A stretch of DNA of 64,000 bases from Streptomyces longispororuber (GTDB lineage Bacteria > Actinomycetota > Actinomycetes > Streptomycetales > Streptomycetaceae): contig NZ_BNBT01000007.1 of the NCBI RefSeq assembly GCF_014656095.1, positions 1-64,000 on the forward strand. The letters run 5' to 3'. Below, piece after piece: positions 1 through 8,075 of the stretch. Position numbers and translations under genes: made by a program. The notes beneath the pieces were generated by a model, which saw only the letters and a list, made by a program, of their open reading frames with translations, was not told where the DNA came from and made no database searches. The number at the start of each line of letters is the position of its first letter. Positions within the stretch are counted from its first letter, which is position 1.

Positions 1-20
1 GGGGGCGGGCGACCGCCCCC
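1..20 (-). terminator. Hairpin downstream of the SulP gene
   Basis: Perfect 8-bp inverted repeat (GGGGGCGG at 1-8, CCGCCCCC at 13-20) with a GCGA loop, 18 bases past the stop of the minus-strand transporter gene. A likely intrinsic terminator without an obvious U-tract, as is usual in high-GC actinobacteria. Confidence 0.6.
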
Positions 21-37
21 GGGCCGCGCCCGGCGCC

Positions 38-1603
38 TCAGCTCGGCGCGCCCGCGGTCTCCTTCCGTTCGGGGCGGGTCAGGTCTCCCTCCACGGGCGG
101 CGGCGCGTCGTCGTCCGCCGCCACCGTCCCGTGCCGTTCGGCCCAGGTGGCGAGGGCCATGGCGCAGGCGTGGTCGAGGTGGCGCAGGCCCGACAGGTCG
201 AGGTGGGTCCTGCGGTCGGACGGCAGCGCCTCCAACTGGTCGAGGAGCTTGGGCAGGCGCAGGAAGGTGGCGTTGCCGACCACCCGTACGCGGACCGTGC
301 CGGTGCCTTCGAGGCCGTCGACCTCCAGGTGGACGTGGGAGGTCTCCCAGGCCGTCTTGACGACGGCGAGCGCGAGGCCGATGAGGACGCCCTCGAACAT
401 GTTGGTGCCCACGATCGCCAGGGCCGTGACGGCCAGGACCAGGGCCTCGCCGCGGTGTTCGCGCCACAGCGGCCCGAAGTCCTTGACCGGGATGAGCTTC
501 CAGCCCGCGTGCACGAGGACCCCGGCGAGCGTCGCCACGGGTATGACGCCGAGCGCCGCCGGGAAGGCCGCGGCGAACGCGAGCAGCCACACGCCGTGCA
601 GCACGCGGGACGCCTTGGTTCTGGCGCCCGCCCGTACGTTGGCGGAGCTGCGGACGATCACCGCGGTCATCGGGAGGGCGCCGAGCGCCCCGCAGACGGC
701 GTTGCCCGCGCCCTGCGCCATCAGCTCCTTGTCGTAGTCGGTGCGCGGGCCGTCGTGCATCCGGTCGACGGCGGCGGCGCTGAACAGCGACTCCGCGGAC
801 GCGATCAGGGTGAAGGCGAGGACGGTGCCGAGCGCGCCCGCGAGGGCGCCGCCCTCCACCAGGGCGGAGAAGGCGTCGCCGCCGGGCGGCTGCACCACGT
901 CGATCAGGCCCCGCACCTCCACCTTGGCCACCGGCAGGTCGAGGGCGAAGACCGCGAGGGTGGCGAGGGCGACCGCCGCGAGCGGCGCGGGCAGGATCCG
1001 CGCCGCCCGCCGCCAGCGCGGCCACAGCACCAGCACGGCGATGGTGCCGGCACCGACGGCGAACGCGGTCAGGGCGTCGCCGGACCCGGCCGTGTCGGCG
1101 GCGAGCCGGGGCAGTTCGGCGAGCTTGTCGAGGCCGGACGCGGGCGCCTCGGCGTCGACGAGCGCGTAGAGCTGCCCGGCGATGAGGACGAGGCCGATGC
1201 CGGCGAGCATGCCCTGGACCACCGCGACGGAGATGGCGCGGAACCAGCGGCCCAGTTTGAGGGCGCCCATGGCCAGTTGCAGGAGCCCCGCGACGAGCAC
1301 CAGGGCGCCGAGCGCCTTGAGCCCGTACTCCTGCACGGCCTCGTACACCAGGACGGTGAGTCCGGCGGCGGGGCCGCTGACCTGGAGGCTGGAGCCGGGC
1401 AGCAGTCCGGTCAGGAGGCCGCCGACGATGCCGGTGACCAGGCCGAGTTCGGCAGGGACGCCGGAGGCGACGGCCACTCCGACGCACAGGGGGACGGCGA
1501 CGAGGAAGACCACGACGGACGCGGTGAAGTCCGCGCGCAGTGTGGAGAGATCACGCACTGAGGGCCTCTTCATGGTCGGTACGTCAGCTTTCATGGAAGT
1601 CAC
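38..1603 (-). CDS. SulP-family inorganic anion transporter
   Basis: 521-aa integral membrane protein. Residues about 28-420 are a run of hydrophobic segments typical of SulP (SLC26-type) permeases, and about 425-500 resemble a STAS domain. It lies 13 bases downstream of a beta-carbonic anhydrase gene on the same strand, so bicarbonate, as in BicA-type SulP proteins, is a more attractive substrate than sulfate. That is inferred from context; sulfate cannot be excluded. The GTG start at 1603 is uncertain: in-frame ATGs at 1594 and 1573 are alternatives and none has a strong ribosome binding site. Confidence 0.9.
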   Translation of the reverse strand: MTSMKADVPTMKRPSVRDLSTLRADFTASVVVFLVAVPLCVGVAVASGVPAELGLVTGIVGGLLTGLLPGSSLQVSGPAAGLTVLVYEAVQEYGLKALGALVLVAGLLQLAMGALKLGRWFRAISVAVVQGMLAGIGLVLIAGQLYALVDAEAPASGLDKLAELPRLAADTAGSGDALTAFAVGAGTIAVLVLWPRWRRAARILPAPLAAVALATLAVFALDLPVAKVEVRGLIDVVQPPGGDAFSALVEGGALAGALGTVLAFTLIASAESLFSAAAVDRMHDGPRTDYDKELMAQGAGNAVCGALGALPMTAVIVRSSANVRAGARTKASRVLHGVWLLAFAAAFPAALGVIPVATLAGVLVHAGWKLIPVKDFGPLWREHRGEALVLAVTALAIVGTNMFEGVLIGLALAVVKTAWETSHVHLEVDGLEGTGTVRVRVVGNATFLRLPKLLDQLEALPSDRRTHLDLSGLRHLDHACAMALATWAERHGTVAADDDAPPPVEGDLTRPERKETAGAPS

Positions 1604-1616
1604 GGGTCCCGTGGGG

Positions 1617-2219
1617 TCACAGCGGGAGGAACAGGCCGGACTCGGGGTGGTGCGCCGCCACCAGGCCGGTGTGGACCTCGTAGTACCAGCCGTGCAGGCG
1701 CACCTCCCCGGCGTCGAGGCGCTCGCGGACGCAGGGGTAGGAGCGCAGCCTGCCGAGCTGTTCGCGCACGTGGCGCTGGACGGCCCCGGCGACCGCGGGC
1801 CCGTCGTCGGCGGGGAGTTCGCCGGGGAGCTGGCGGTCGAGCCAGTCCCGTACGGCGGGCAGGGCGGCGAGGTCCTCGCCGCGGGCCTTGGCGCCGACGG
1901 CGCCGCAGTGCGAGTGGCCGCAGACCACGATGTCGGCGACGCGCAGCACGCACATCGCGTACTCGATGGTGGCGGCCTCGGCGCACGCCGGGCGGCCCTC
2001 CTCGTACGGCGGCACGGCGTTGCCCGCGGTGCGCAGCTCGAACAGGTCGCCGGGGCGGGCCCCGGTGATCAGGGAGGGGACGACGCGGGAGTCGGAGCAG
2101 GTGATGAACAGGGCGAGCGGGGACTGGCCGGCGGCGAGCCGTCCGAACGTCTCCTGTTCCTCGCGCCGTGCGGAGATCCGGGCGTGCAGGCCGCGGGCGT
2201 GGTGGATGAAGGTCTCCAT
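1617..2219 (-). CDS. Beta-class carbonic anhydrase
   Basis: 200-aa cytoplasmic zinc enzyme interconverting CO2 and bicarbonate. The zinc ligands and catalytic dyad are all visible: Cys41, Asp43 and Arg45 in the CSDSR motif, and His102 and Cys105 in the GHSHCG motif. The start follows an AGGAGG box about 8 bases upstream. It is immediately upstream of, and probably co-transcribed with, the SulP transporter, which gives a plausible bicarbonate production/transport pair. Confidence 0.95.
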   Translation of the reverse strand: METFIHHARGLHARISARREEQETFGRLAAGQSPLALFITCSDSRVVPSLITGARPGDLFELRTAGNAVPPYEEGRPACAEAATIEYAMCVLRVADIVVCGHSHCGAVGAKARGEDLAALPAVRDWLDRQLPGELPADDGPAVAGAVQRHVREQLGRLRSYPCVRERLDAGEVRLHGWYYEVHTGLVAAHHPESGLFLPL

Positions 2220-2280
2220 GGTGAAGACGCCTCCTGTGGTGTCGGTGTGGGTGGTGCGTCGCGTGGGGCCGGGCCACCCG

Positions 2281-2772
2281 TCAGGAGCGCGCCACGCAGT
2301 ACAGGAGGAGCAGTTGGACGCCGGTTCGCAGGGCCCGTTCGGGGCCCGCGGGCCCGGGGGCGGTGTCCGTGCCGGTGCGGGCGTGCGGGGCCGGGGAGTG
2401 CGCCCGGTCCCGGCCGCGCCTGCCGTACGCCGATGAGGTACGGGAGTCGTGGGCGCGGGCGAAGTGGCACGGAGGGTGGTGCACTTCGCCGTCCCTGGCC
2501 GTGCGCTCCCGGGTGTCCGCGGTGGGCGGGGGTGCTTCCGCGGGCCCGAGACCGGGGGTGACGGGGACGACGGGCGTGAGGGGCGCGACGGGCGTGGCGG
2601 GGGTCGCCGCCGGGCCGGGCGCGGCGGCGGCCGGGGCCATGCCGCCGCACAGCAGCGACAGCAGGACGACCAGGGTGGTCACGGCCCAGTGGCGCGCCCT
2701 GGGCGCGGGGTCCGGGCGGCGGTCGCCGCGGCCCGGCCGCCGGTCCGGTCGGTCGGTGGTGGGGGGCTTCAT
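2281..2772 (-). CDS. Small membrane/secreted protein of unknown function
   Basis: 163 aa. A basic, Arg/Asp/Pro-rich N-terminus (about 1-28) is followed by one hydrophobic segment (about 29-52) ending in Ala-rich sequence like a signal peptide, then a Pro/Thr-rich linker and a polar tail. I do not recognise the family. The gene starts only 5 bases after the stop of the MFS transporter gene, so it is probably translated from the same mRNA. No cofactor or catalytic motif is evident. Confidence 0.55.
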   Translation of the reverse strand: MKPPTTDRPDRRPGRGDRRPDPAPRARHWAVTTLVVLLSLLCGGMAPAAAAPGPAATPATPVAPLTPVVPVTPGLGPAEAPPPTADTRERTARDGEVHHPPCHFARAHDSRTSSAYGRRGRDRAHSPAPHARTGTDTAPGPAGPERALRTGVQLLLLYCVARS

Positions 2773-2777
2773 CGGCG

Positions 2778-4193
2778 TCAGGGGGTCTCGGGGCCGCGGC
2801 GGGGCGCGGGGCGGACGGTCACGAGCAGCACGGGCAGGACGGCGAGGGCCAGCACTCCCCCGCCGAACGCGAGCACCGGGAACCCGCCGGACGCGGTGAC
2901 CACGCCCGACGCCATGCCTCCGGTGGCACCGGCGACGGCGATCCCCACGTCGACCAGGCCCTGGGTGGCGGCCCGGGTGGCGGGCGGCGCGGCGGCGGTG
3001 ACCAGGGCGGTGCCGCTGAGCAGCCCCAGGTTCCAGCCGAGGCCGAGCAGGACGAGGGCGAGGGCGAGGCCGGAGGTGGCGTGCGCGGGGGTGAGCGCGG
3101 CGGTCGCCCCGGCGGCCAGCAGGGTGAGGCCGGAGGCGGCGGCGACCGGGTGCGGGCCGAGGCGGTCGACGAGCCGTCCGGTCAGGGGCGAGGGCAGGAA
3201 CATGGCGCCCACGTGCAGGGCGATGACGAGGCCCGTCGCCTGGGTGGAGTGGCCGTGGGCCCGCATGTGGACGGGCGTCATGGTCATGATGGCGATCATC
3301 ACGAGCTGGGTGAGCACCATGACGGTGGCCCCGGTCACCAGGGCCCGGCCGTCGGTCGCGGTCGCGTCCGTCGGGGTCGCTGCCGTCGGGGTCGCTGCCG
3401 CCGGAGTCGCTTCCGCCGGGGGTGCCTTCGCCGCGTCCGCCTCCGGTACGGTCGCGTCCTCCGGGGGTGGGCCCGCCGCGCGGGCGCGGGCCAGGAGCAG
3501 CGGGTCGGGCCGCAGAAAGCAGGCCAGGACCACGGCGGCCGCGGCGAAGGCCACCACCGCGAGCAGGAACGGGCCGGCGAGCCGGGGCAGGCCCCAGTCG
3601 TGCGCGACCGCGCCGGACAGCGTCACCAGGTTCGGGCCGGCCACGGCTCCGAGGGTGGTGGCGAGCAGGACGGTGCTGACGGCCCGGCCGCGCCGCTCCG
3701 GCCGTGCCAGGTCGGCGCCCGCGTACCGCGCGAGCAGGTTGGTCGACGTACCGGCGCCGTAGACGACGAGAGAGACGAAGAGCAACGGGGCGCTGTCCGT
3801 GGCGGCGGCCACGACCACGCCGAGGCTGCCGAGTGCGCCCACGGCGTAGCCGGTGGCGAGGCCGGGGCGGCGGCCCCGGCGCTGGCACAGCCGGCCCGCG
3901 CCCGCCGCGCCGACGGCGGTGCCCCCGGTGAACAGGGCGGCGGGCAGCCCGGCCAGCGACGTCGAGCCGAGCATCTCCTCGGCGAGCAGCGCGCCGACGG
4001 TGATCCCGGCGGCGAGTCCGGCGCCGCTGAGCACCTGGGACAGGACCAGGACGGTCAGGACGCGGCGCTGCTCGGGCGGGTCGGTGTCACTGGCCCGTGC
4101 GGGCACGGGAGGGGTGGCCGGGCCGTCGTACGTCTGCGGGTGCGCCGCGCGGTCGGAACCGGGGCTTGTGCCGTGGTGCGCGTGCCTGGTCAC
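2778..4193 (-). CDS. MFS transporter, putative exporter
   Basis: About 471-aa major facilitator with roughly twelve hydrophobic segments and a low-complexity Ala/Pro/Thr-rich central loop (about residues 240-275, with repeats ATPAAATPTAATPT). The reading frame stays open further upstream, but the GTG at 4193 is preferred because it overlaps the TGA of the preceding gene by 4 bases (GTGA), a classic translational-coupling arrangement. It is the only transporter in the precursor-ligase cluster and is the best candidate to export the cluster's product. The substrate is unknown. Confidence 0.85.
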   Translation of the reverse strand: MTRHAHHGTSPGSDRAAHPQTYDGPATPPVPARASDTDPPEQRRVLTVLVLSQVLSGAGLAAGITVGALLAEEMLGSTSLAGLPAALFTGGTAVGAAGAGRLCQRRGRRPGLATGYAVGALGSLGVVVAAATDSAPLLFVSLVVYGAGTSTNLLARYAGADLARPERRGRAVSTVLLATTLGAVAGPNLVTLSGAVAHDWGLPRLAGPFLLAVVAFAAAAVVLACFLRPDPLLLARARAAGPPPEDATVPEADAAKAPPAEATPAAATPTAATPTDATATDGRALVTGATVMVLTQLVMIAIMTMTPVHMRAHGHSTQATGLVIALHVGAMFLPSPLTGRLVDRLGPHPVAAASGLTLLAAGATAALTPAHATSGLALALVLLGLGWNLGLLSGTALVTAAAPPATRAATQGLVDVGIAVAGATGGMASGVVTASGGFPVLAFGGGVLALAVLPVLLVTVRPAPRRGPETP

Positions 4194-4792
4194 GTGCCCC
4201 CCGATCCCTGGGGCTCCGCCGCGGGCGACAGCGCGCTGATCTCGGCCAGGGACATGTCGAGCCGCTCGTGCAGGAAGCGCACGACGGTCCAGTGCGGCAG
4301 CGCGCCCTCGTCGAAGGGGCCGAACGCGCGCACGTACAGGGGTATCCAGCGCAGCGCCTGCTCGACGGCCCGCTCCCGGCCCGGTTCGCGCTGGTACTCC
4401 TCGTAGGCGATGCTGCGGTGTTCGACGAAGAAGCCGCCGGGCAGCCGCTGTTCGCACAGGGCGCGGTACTCGCGGGTCTGGAGGATGAGGTAGTGCCAGA
4501 TCTCGTCGATCTCCTGCTCGACGGGCAGGAAGAGCCCGCCGAGCCGGTCGGGGTGGAGGGAGACGAGGTAGAGGTAGCGCAGACACTCGGTGACCTGGCG
4601 CTCGACGTACTCCCGGGGCGCGCCGGTGGCGGCGGCGAAGTGCTCCACCACCTCGGTGTGCAGGGCGTCGCCGAGCAGGGACGCGGGATCGGCTGCGGAC
4701 ACGGGGTCGGCTGCGGACGCGGGGTCGTGGGCGCGCACGAAGTCGTCGGCGCGCACGAGGTCGGCTGCGGACGCGGTCGGCTGCGTGCTCAT
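4190..4792 (-). CDS. Uncharacterised protein with DUF1399/glycine-rich-domain-like motif
   Basis: 200 aa, predicted soluble. The N-terminal 40 residues are degenerate repeats of ASAADxVxA type. The rest resembles, by motif only, the conserved region of glycine-rich-domain (DUF1399) proteins: an acidic stretch then DEIWHYLILQTREYRALCEQ (about residues 100-119) and a later His. The invariant Asp, Trp-His and Cys pattern suggests a folded, possibly metal- or ligand-binding core, but no activity can be assigned. The ATG start follows GGGAG. It is coupled to the MFS gene (GTGA overlap) and lies 73 bases after the ligase gene, so it is probably an accessory protein of the same pathway. Confidence 0.75.
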   Translation of the reverse strand: MSTQPTASAADLVRADDFVRAHDPASAADPVSAADPASLLGDALHTEVVEHFAAATGAPREYVERQVTECLRYLYLVSLHPDRLGGLFLPVEQEIDEIWHYLILQTREYRALCEQRLPGGFFVEHRSIAYEEYQREPGRERAVEQALRWIPLYVRAFGPFDEGALPHWTVVRFLHERLDMSLAEISALSPAAEPQGSGGT

Positions 4793-4865
4793 GATGCTCC
4801 CGGAAGGCGTGCGGGCGTGCGGGCGTGGGCGTGTGGTGCGCGGTGCGGCGGAGGCGGCGGTCGGG

Positions 4866-6116
4866 TCAGGCGTCCTGGGCGAGCCAGGCGTACTTGCCCG
4901 ACGCGCCGATGGGGATGTGCCGTTGGTGCTCCACGTCGCTCGGGCGCGCGGTCAGGCCGGTGAGTCCGCGGCGCAGCGCGTCGGCCTCGGCGGGCGCGAG
5001 CGGGGCGCCGTCGAAGGTGGTGTAGCGCAGCAGGGCGCGGGACGGGTCGCGGGCGTCGAGCCGGTGGACGAAGACACGGGGCGAGGCGGCGGCGATCACG
5101 TCGTCGAGGTCGCCCTGCGCGACGGGCCCGTGCTCCGTCTTCAGAAGCTCCTTCTCCCGGCCGCAGAAGCGGGTGATGCGGGCCGGGTCGGGGGAACCGT
5201 CCTCGGTGCGCACGCAGTCCCCCGAGCGGTAGCGGACCAGGGGCATGTGGGGGTTGCGGAGGCTGGTCACGATGAGGGCGTACAGGGGGTGGTCGCCCGG
5301 CTCCACGGGAATCAGCTCGACGCTCATCCGGTCCAGGTACGGGTGGTAGCGGCCGGTGCGGTCGCTGTAGAAGAGGTAGCCGAGCTCGGTGCTGCCGAAG
5401 AGGTCGACGACCGGGCAGGCGAAGTGGTGCTGGAGGTAGCGCCGCACGTTCAGCGGCGTGTACTCGTAGGCGTGCACGATGCTGGCGGGCCGCGGGAAGG
5501 TGGCCCACAGCCCCCAGTCGACGGCCTTGCGCACCAGGTGGGCGAGGTGCGGGCCGGAGCAGTCCAGGTGGTAGGAGCCGTGCGGGTGGGCGCTCTGCGC
5601 GGCGCGGATCTCGTCGATCATCCGCTCGACGTCCGCGCGGTCCCACAGCGCCGGGTCGCGCCGGAGGTTGACGTAGAACGTCCGCTCGTCCAGGCGCCGT
5701 TGCTCCAGGTCGGGCAGCGGGTCGGGCTCCGCCTGGGGGCCGCCCCGCTTGCGGGCGTTGACCCGGGCGACGTGTTCGGTGGCGAGGACGGTGGTGAGGG
5801 AGACCCGCCGGCACCCCTCGTGCCAGGTGTGGGCGATGTCGGGGTGCTCGCTCCACAGCCGGTAGTAGGAGTTGAGCAGGAAGTACGGGGGCCGGATGAG
5901 CTGCATCCGGGCGTGGTTGGTGCCCGTCGAGAGCACGAACTCCGCCTCGCCGGAGTCGAGGGCGGCCGCCAGGGCCGGGGTCATCCAGTTGTCGGGGAAG
6001 CCGCGGGCGATCTCCGGCTTCTCCAGGATGGGGAAGTGGCCGCGCTCGACGGAGGTCCGGTACAGGGGGATGTCCTTGACCTGGGCGACGACGTCGGCAC
6101 TGGGCTGACCGTTCAT
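4866..6116 (-). CDS. Adenylate-forming ligase (PaaK / coenzyme F390 synthetase-like)
   Basis: 416-aa member of the ANL superfamily, nearest in style to phenylacetate-CoA ligase/F390 synthetase proteins. Visible core motifs: a diverged phosphate loop STGTNHARM (about 80-90), FGSTE (240-244), YRSGD (296-300) with the ribose-binding Asp300, and a C-terminal GASGK with the catalytic Lys408. It should activate a carboxylate as an acyl-AMP. It lies 111 bases after a 50-aa Cys-repeat peptide gene, so the substrate could be the peptide C-terminus or an acyl group transferred to it; that is inference. The ATG at 6116 has a GAAGGGTGG-type ribosome binding site. Confidence 0.85.
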   Translation of the reverse strand: MNGQPSADVVAQVKDIPLYRTSVERGHFPILEKPEIARGFPDNWMTPALAAALDSGEAEFVLSTGTNHARMQLIRPPYFLLNSYYRLWSEHPDIAHTWHEGCRRVSLTTVLATEHVARVNARKRGGPQAEPDPLPDLEQRRLDERTFYVNLRRDPALWDRADVERMIDEIRAAQSAHPHGSYHLDCSGPHLAHLVRKAVDWGLWATFPRPASIVHAYEYTPLNVRRYLQHHFACPVVDLFGSTELGYLFYSDRTGRYHPYLDRMSVELIPVEPGDHPLYALIVTSLRNPHMPLVRYRSGDCVRTEDGSPDPARITRFCGREKELLKTEHGPVAQGDLDDVIAAASPRVFVHRLDARDPSRALLRYTTFDGAPLAPAEADALRRGLTGLTARPSDVEHQRHIPIGASGKYAWLAQDA

Positions 6117-6155
6117 GACCACCCTTCGGGCTCTTGACGCGTGTGGGGGGGCGCG

Positions 6156-6189
6156 CCGGTCCGGCACACCGCGCGGCGTGCCGGACCGG
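6156..6189 (-). terminator. Attenuator-like hairpin between precursor and ligase genes
   Basis: Perfect 12-bp inverted repeat (CCGGTCCGGCAC at 6156-6167; complement at 6178-6189) with a 10-base loop, in the 111-base gap after the peptide gene. Such hairpins in RiPP operons commonly raise precursor transcript relative to the downstream enzymes; here that role is inferred. Confidence 0.65.
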
Positions 6190-6227
6190 GCGTGGCCGGC
6201 GAGGGCAACGAACCGGCGTGCGCGAGA

Positions 6228-6380
6228 TCAGGAAATACAGCCGGACTTCGCCGACGCGCTGACGCACCCCGACTTGTCGGCACTCACACAGCCGTCCTTG
6301 CCGGACGCCGCGGGGGAGTTCACGGCCGCCCACTGGTTCCAGACCTCGTCCTCGACCATCTTCGCGATCAGCTTCTCCAC
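6228..6380 (-). CDS. Putative 50-aa RiPP precursor peptide with three Gly-Cys-(Val/Ile)-Ser repeats
   Basis: Short gene read directly from the sequence. It starts at GTG 6380 with a GGAGG box 5-8 bases upstream and ends at TGA 6228-6230. Residues 1-26 form an acidic, amphipathic leader-like region (MEKLIAKMVEDEVWNQW at the start). Residues 27-50 contain three copies of Lys-(Asp/Ser)-Gly-Cys-(Val/Ile)-Ser, with Cys at 31, 39 and 48, spaced by Ala/Ser-rich linkers; the peptide ends in Cys-Ile-Ser. There is no signal peptide. Leader-like start, repetitive Ser/Cys core, own promoter, downstream hairpin, an ATP-dependent ligase and an exporter are what one expects of a ribosomally made, modified peptide. 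The modification is unknown, and no LanB/C/M, YcaO or radical SAM gene is nearby. Confidence 0.75.
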   Translation of the reverse strand: MEKLIAKMVEDEVWNQWAAVNSPAASGKDGCVSADKSGCVSASAKSGCIS

Positions 6381-6444
6381 GGGTACCTCCAGGGAAGGGT
6401 GAGGGGGAACGGCGGGGGTGCGTGCGTGGTCACCGCCGCGATCG

Positions 6445-6474
6445 AAGGTAAAAGCCAGACCAAGTCGAAGTCAA
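6445..6474 (-). promoter_or_regulatory. Sigma-HrdB-like promoter for the precursor operon
   Basis: Read on the minus strand: TTGACT (6474-6469), 18-bp spacer, TACCTT (6450-6445). This would start transcription near 6438 and give a 58-base leader before the GTG of the peptide gene. It lies in a locally AT-richer patch of an otherwise GC-rich gap. Confidence 0.6.
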
Positions 6475-6712
6475 AGGCGAGCAATGCACAGTGGCTCAAA
6501 AACCGCCCGGCGCGCCGTCTTTGGCTTGATCACCAGCGGCGCGCGAAGCGCGATTCACCACCTCTTCACGCGCCCGTCATGACACACGCACGGGCGCGCG
6601 CCGGGGCCGCTCCACCCCACCACGGGCGGACGAACGGCGACGTACGACCTACCCCACCACGGGCGGAGGAACAGCAACGTACGAGGAACCGCACCGCGGG
6701 CGGACGCACGGC

Positions 6713-6756
6713 GGACGCGGGGCGGTCACGGGGCGGACGCGGGGCGGTCACGGGGC
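6713..6756. repeat. Two perfect tandem 22-bp repeats
   Basis: Two exact 22-base units starting GGACGCGGGGCGG, followed by a further partial GGAC. They sit downstream of the methyltransferase gene and upstream of the peptide operon promoter. No function is evident. Confidence 0.8.
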
Positions 6757-6877
6757 GGACCCGCGCAGGTGGCGGGCCCGGCATGCAGTGGCACGCGGGC
6801 TCCGGCACCACTGGGCGCGCCGGCGTCGGCCGTACGCACAGGCGGGAGCCTGTCGGCCCGCCCGTCGCGCCAACCGT

Positions 6878-7735
6878 TCAGTACTCATCCCCGTCCCGGC
6901 CGGGAGAAGGGCGCCAGAGGAACACCTCCGTGCTCGGCTGGTGCGCGGCGAAGCAGCCCGAGGGCGAGGCGGCCCGCAGCAGCGCGCGCAGGTCGGCCTC
7001 GAACGCGGCCCGGCGCGGGCCGAACAGGTGCGGCGCCGAGTACGACTTGGAGAACACGTCCGCGACGACGTCGTCCCAGGTGCGCCGCAGCACCCGCCCG
7101 CCGGGGACCACGAGGCGCTCCGGGCCGGTGAAGCCCGCCCGGGCGAACACCTCGGCCTCACCCGAGGGCGTCCCCCGCGGCAGCACCCCCCGGCCCGCGC
7201 GCCGGACGGGCCCGAGGTACCGGCGTACCAGCTCGTCCAGCGCGGCGTGGGGCACCGCCGGGTGCGGCAGCTCCTCGGCAGGCCAGGGCTCGGCCTTGGC
7301 GTCGGCGACGTGGGCCAGCGCCCCGCCCGGCCGCAGCATGCCCCGCACGGTCCGCGCCACCAGATCACGGTCCATCCAGTGGAAGGACTGGCCGAAGACG
7401 GCCACGGTGAACGTGCCGAGCCCCGCGGGCAGTTCCTCGGCCCGGGCCCGCAGCCAGGTGGCCTTCGCGGCGACACCGGCCGCCACCGCCGCACTCCGGG
7501 CCTCGGCGATCATCCCGCTGTCCGGGTCCACCCCCACGACCTCGCCGAACCAGTGCGCCAGTGGCAGCGCGAGGGTGCCCGGCCCGCACCCCACGTCGAG
7601 GAGGCGCCCCCGCCCGTCGAGCCCCAGCGCCCCGGCGAGGGCGTCCGCCAGGCCGGGGGCGTAGGGCAGCCGCCCGCGCGCGTAGTAGCGGGCCGCGCCC
7701 GCGAACAAGGTCTCGTCCCACTCCCAGCCGTCCAC
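6878..7735 (-). CDS. Class I SAM-dependent methyltransferase (Methyltransf_11/25 type)
   Basis: 285 aa. The SAM-binding motif I, LLDVGCGPGT, is at about 45-54, with the acidic end of strand beta-2 in VVGVDPDSGM shortly after. The middle has the FGQSFHWMD pattern of small-molecule and trans-aconitate-type methyltransferases. The GTG start at 7735 has a GAGGGTGG box. The substrate is unknown. It is on the same strand as, and upstream of, the peptide operon, but the 497-base gap and internal promoter make common transcription unlikely. Confidence 0.85.
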   Translation of the reverse strand: MDGWEWDETLFAGAARYYARGRLPYAPGLADALAGALGLDGRGRLLDVGCGPGTLALPLAHWFGEVVGVDPDSGMIAEARSAAVAAGVAAKATWLRARAEELPAGLGTFTVAVFGQSFHWMDRDLVARTVRGMLRPGGALAHVADAKAEPWPAEELPHPAVPHAALDELVRRYLGPVRRAGRGVLPRGTPSGEAEVFARAGFTGPERLVVPGGRVLRRTWDDVVADVFSKSYSAPHLFGPRRAAFEADLRALLRAASPSGCFAAHQPSTEVFLWRPSPGRDGDEY

Positions 7736-8075
7736 GCCGGCACACCACCCTCACCGGAGCCCGTCATCAAGGCGCCGATGATGCCACGCCCCTCCCCGGC
7801 CGCGACGCCCGCCGAAGGGCCGTACACGCCCCGCGCTCCCGCGCACACCCCCCTGCGACCCCTTCAATTCAAAGGCAACATCCAGCCGAAATCCTTGTTC
7901 GTGAGCCCCCAGAGGGCGATCACATGCCATCCGTAAGTTCCGGTCATTAAGGGGCGGCAAACCGCCATCCCTGTACGGAGCCGCCGCCTCCGGTGCCGCG
8001 CCGGTGTCAGAGTCCCGGGTGCGGAGCCCAGCAGGGCGCCGCTGGGTGAACCACCTGACTCCAAGGAGTTCCTTC
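7736..8075. other. Divergent intergenic region between methyltransferase and lectin
   Basis: 340 bases carrying the upstream regions of two divergently transcribed genes. The part from about 7860 to 7950 is AT-richer than its surroundings and probably contains the lectin promoter. I could not fix -35/-10 boxes with confidence. Confidence 0.4.

Larger units (their letters stand above)
6381..6877. other. 497-base intergenic region upstream of the peptide gene
   Basis: Holds the promoter at 6445-6474 and several direct repeats: a 15-base CCCACCACGGGCGGA occurs twice (about 6616 and 6651), and a 22-base unit containing GGCGGTCACGGGGC is tandemly duplicated (6713-6756). I see no convincing gene. 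Confidence 0.6.

Noticed and set aside
2281..3888. Extension of the small membrane protein gene upstream to a 535-residue protein
   Set aside because: The upstream part is antisense-type Arg/Pro sequence in a different frame over the MFS gene; the ATG at 2772, 5 bases after the MFS stop, is a much better start.
6228..6380. Lanthipeptide, lasso or thiopeptide precursor
   Set aside because: No LanB/LanC/LanM, lasso cyclase/protease or YcaO gene lies within reach, so a known RiPP class cannot be assigned.
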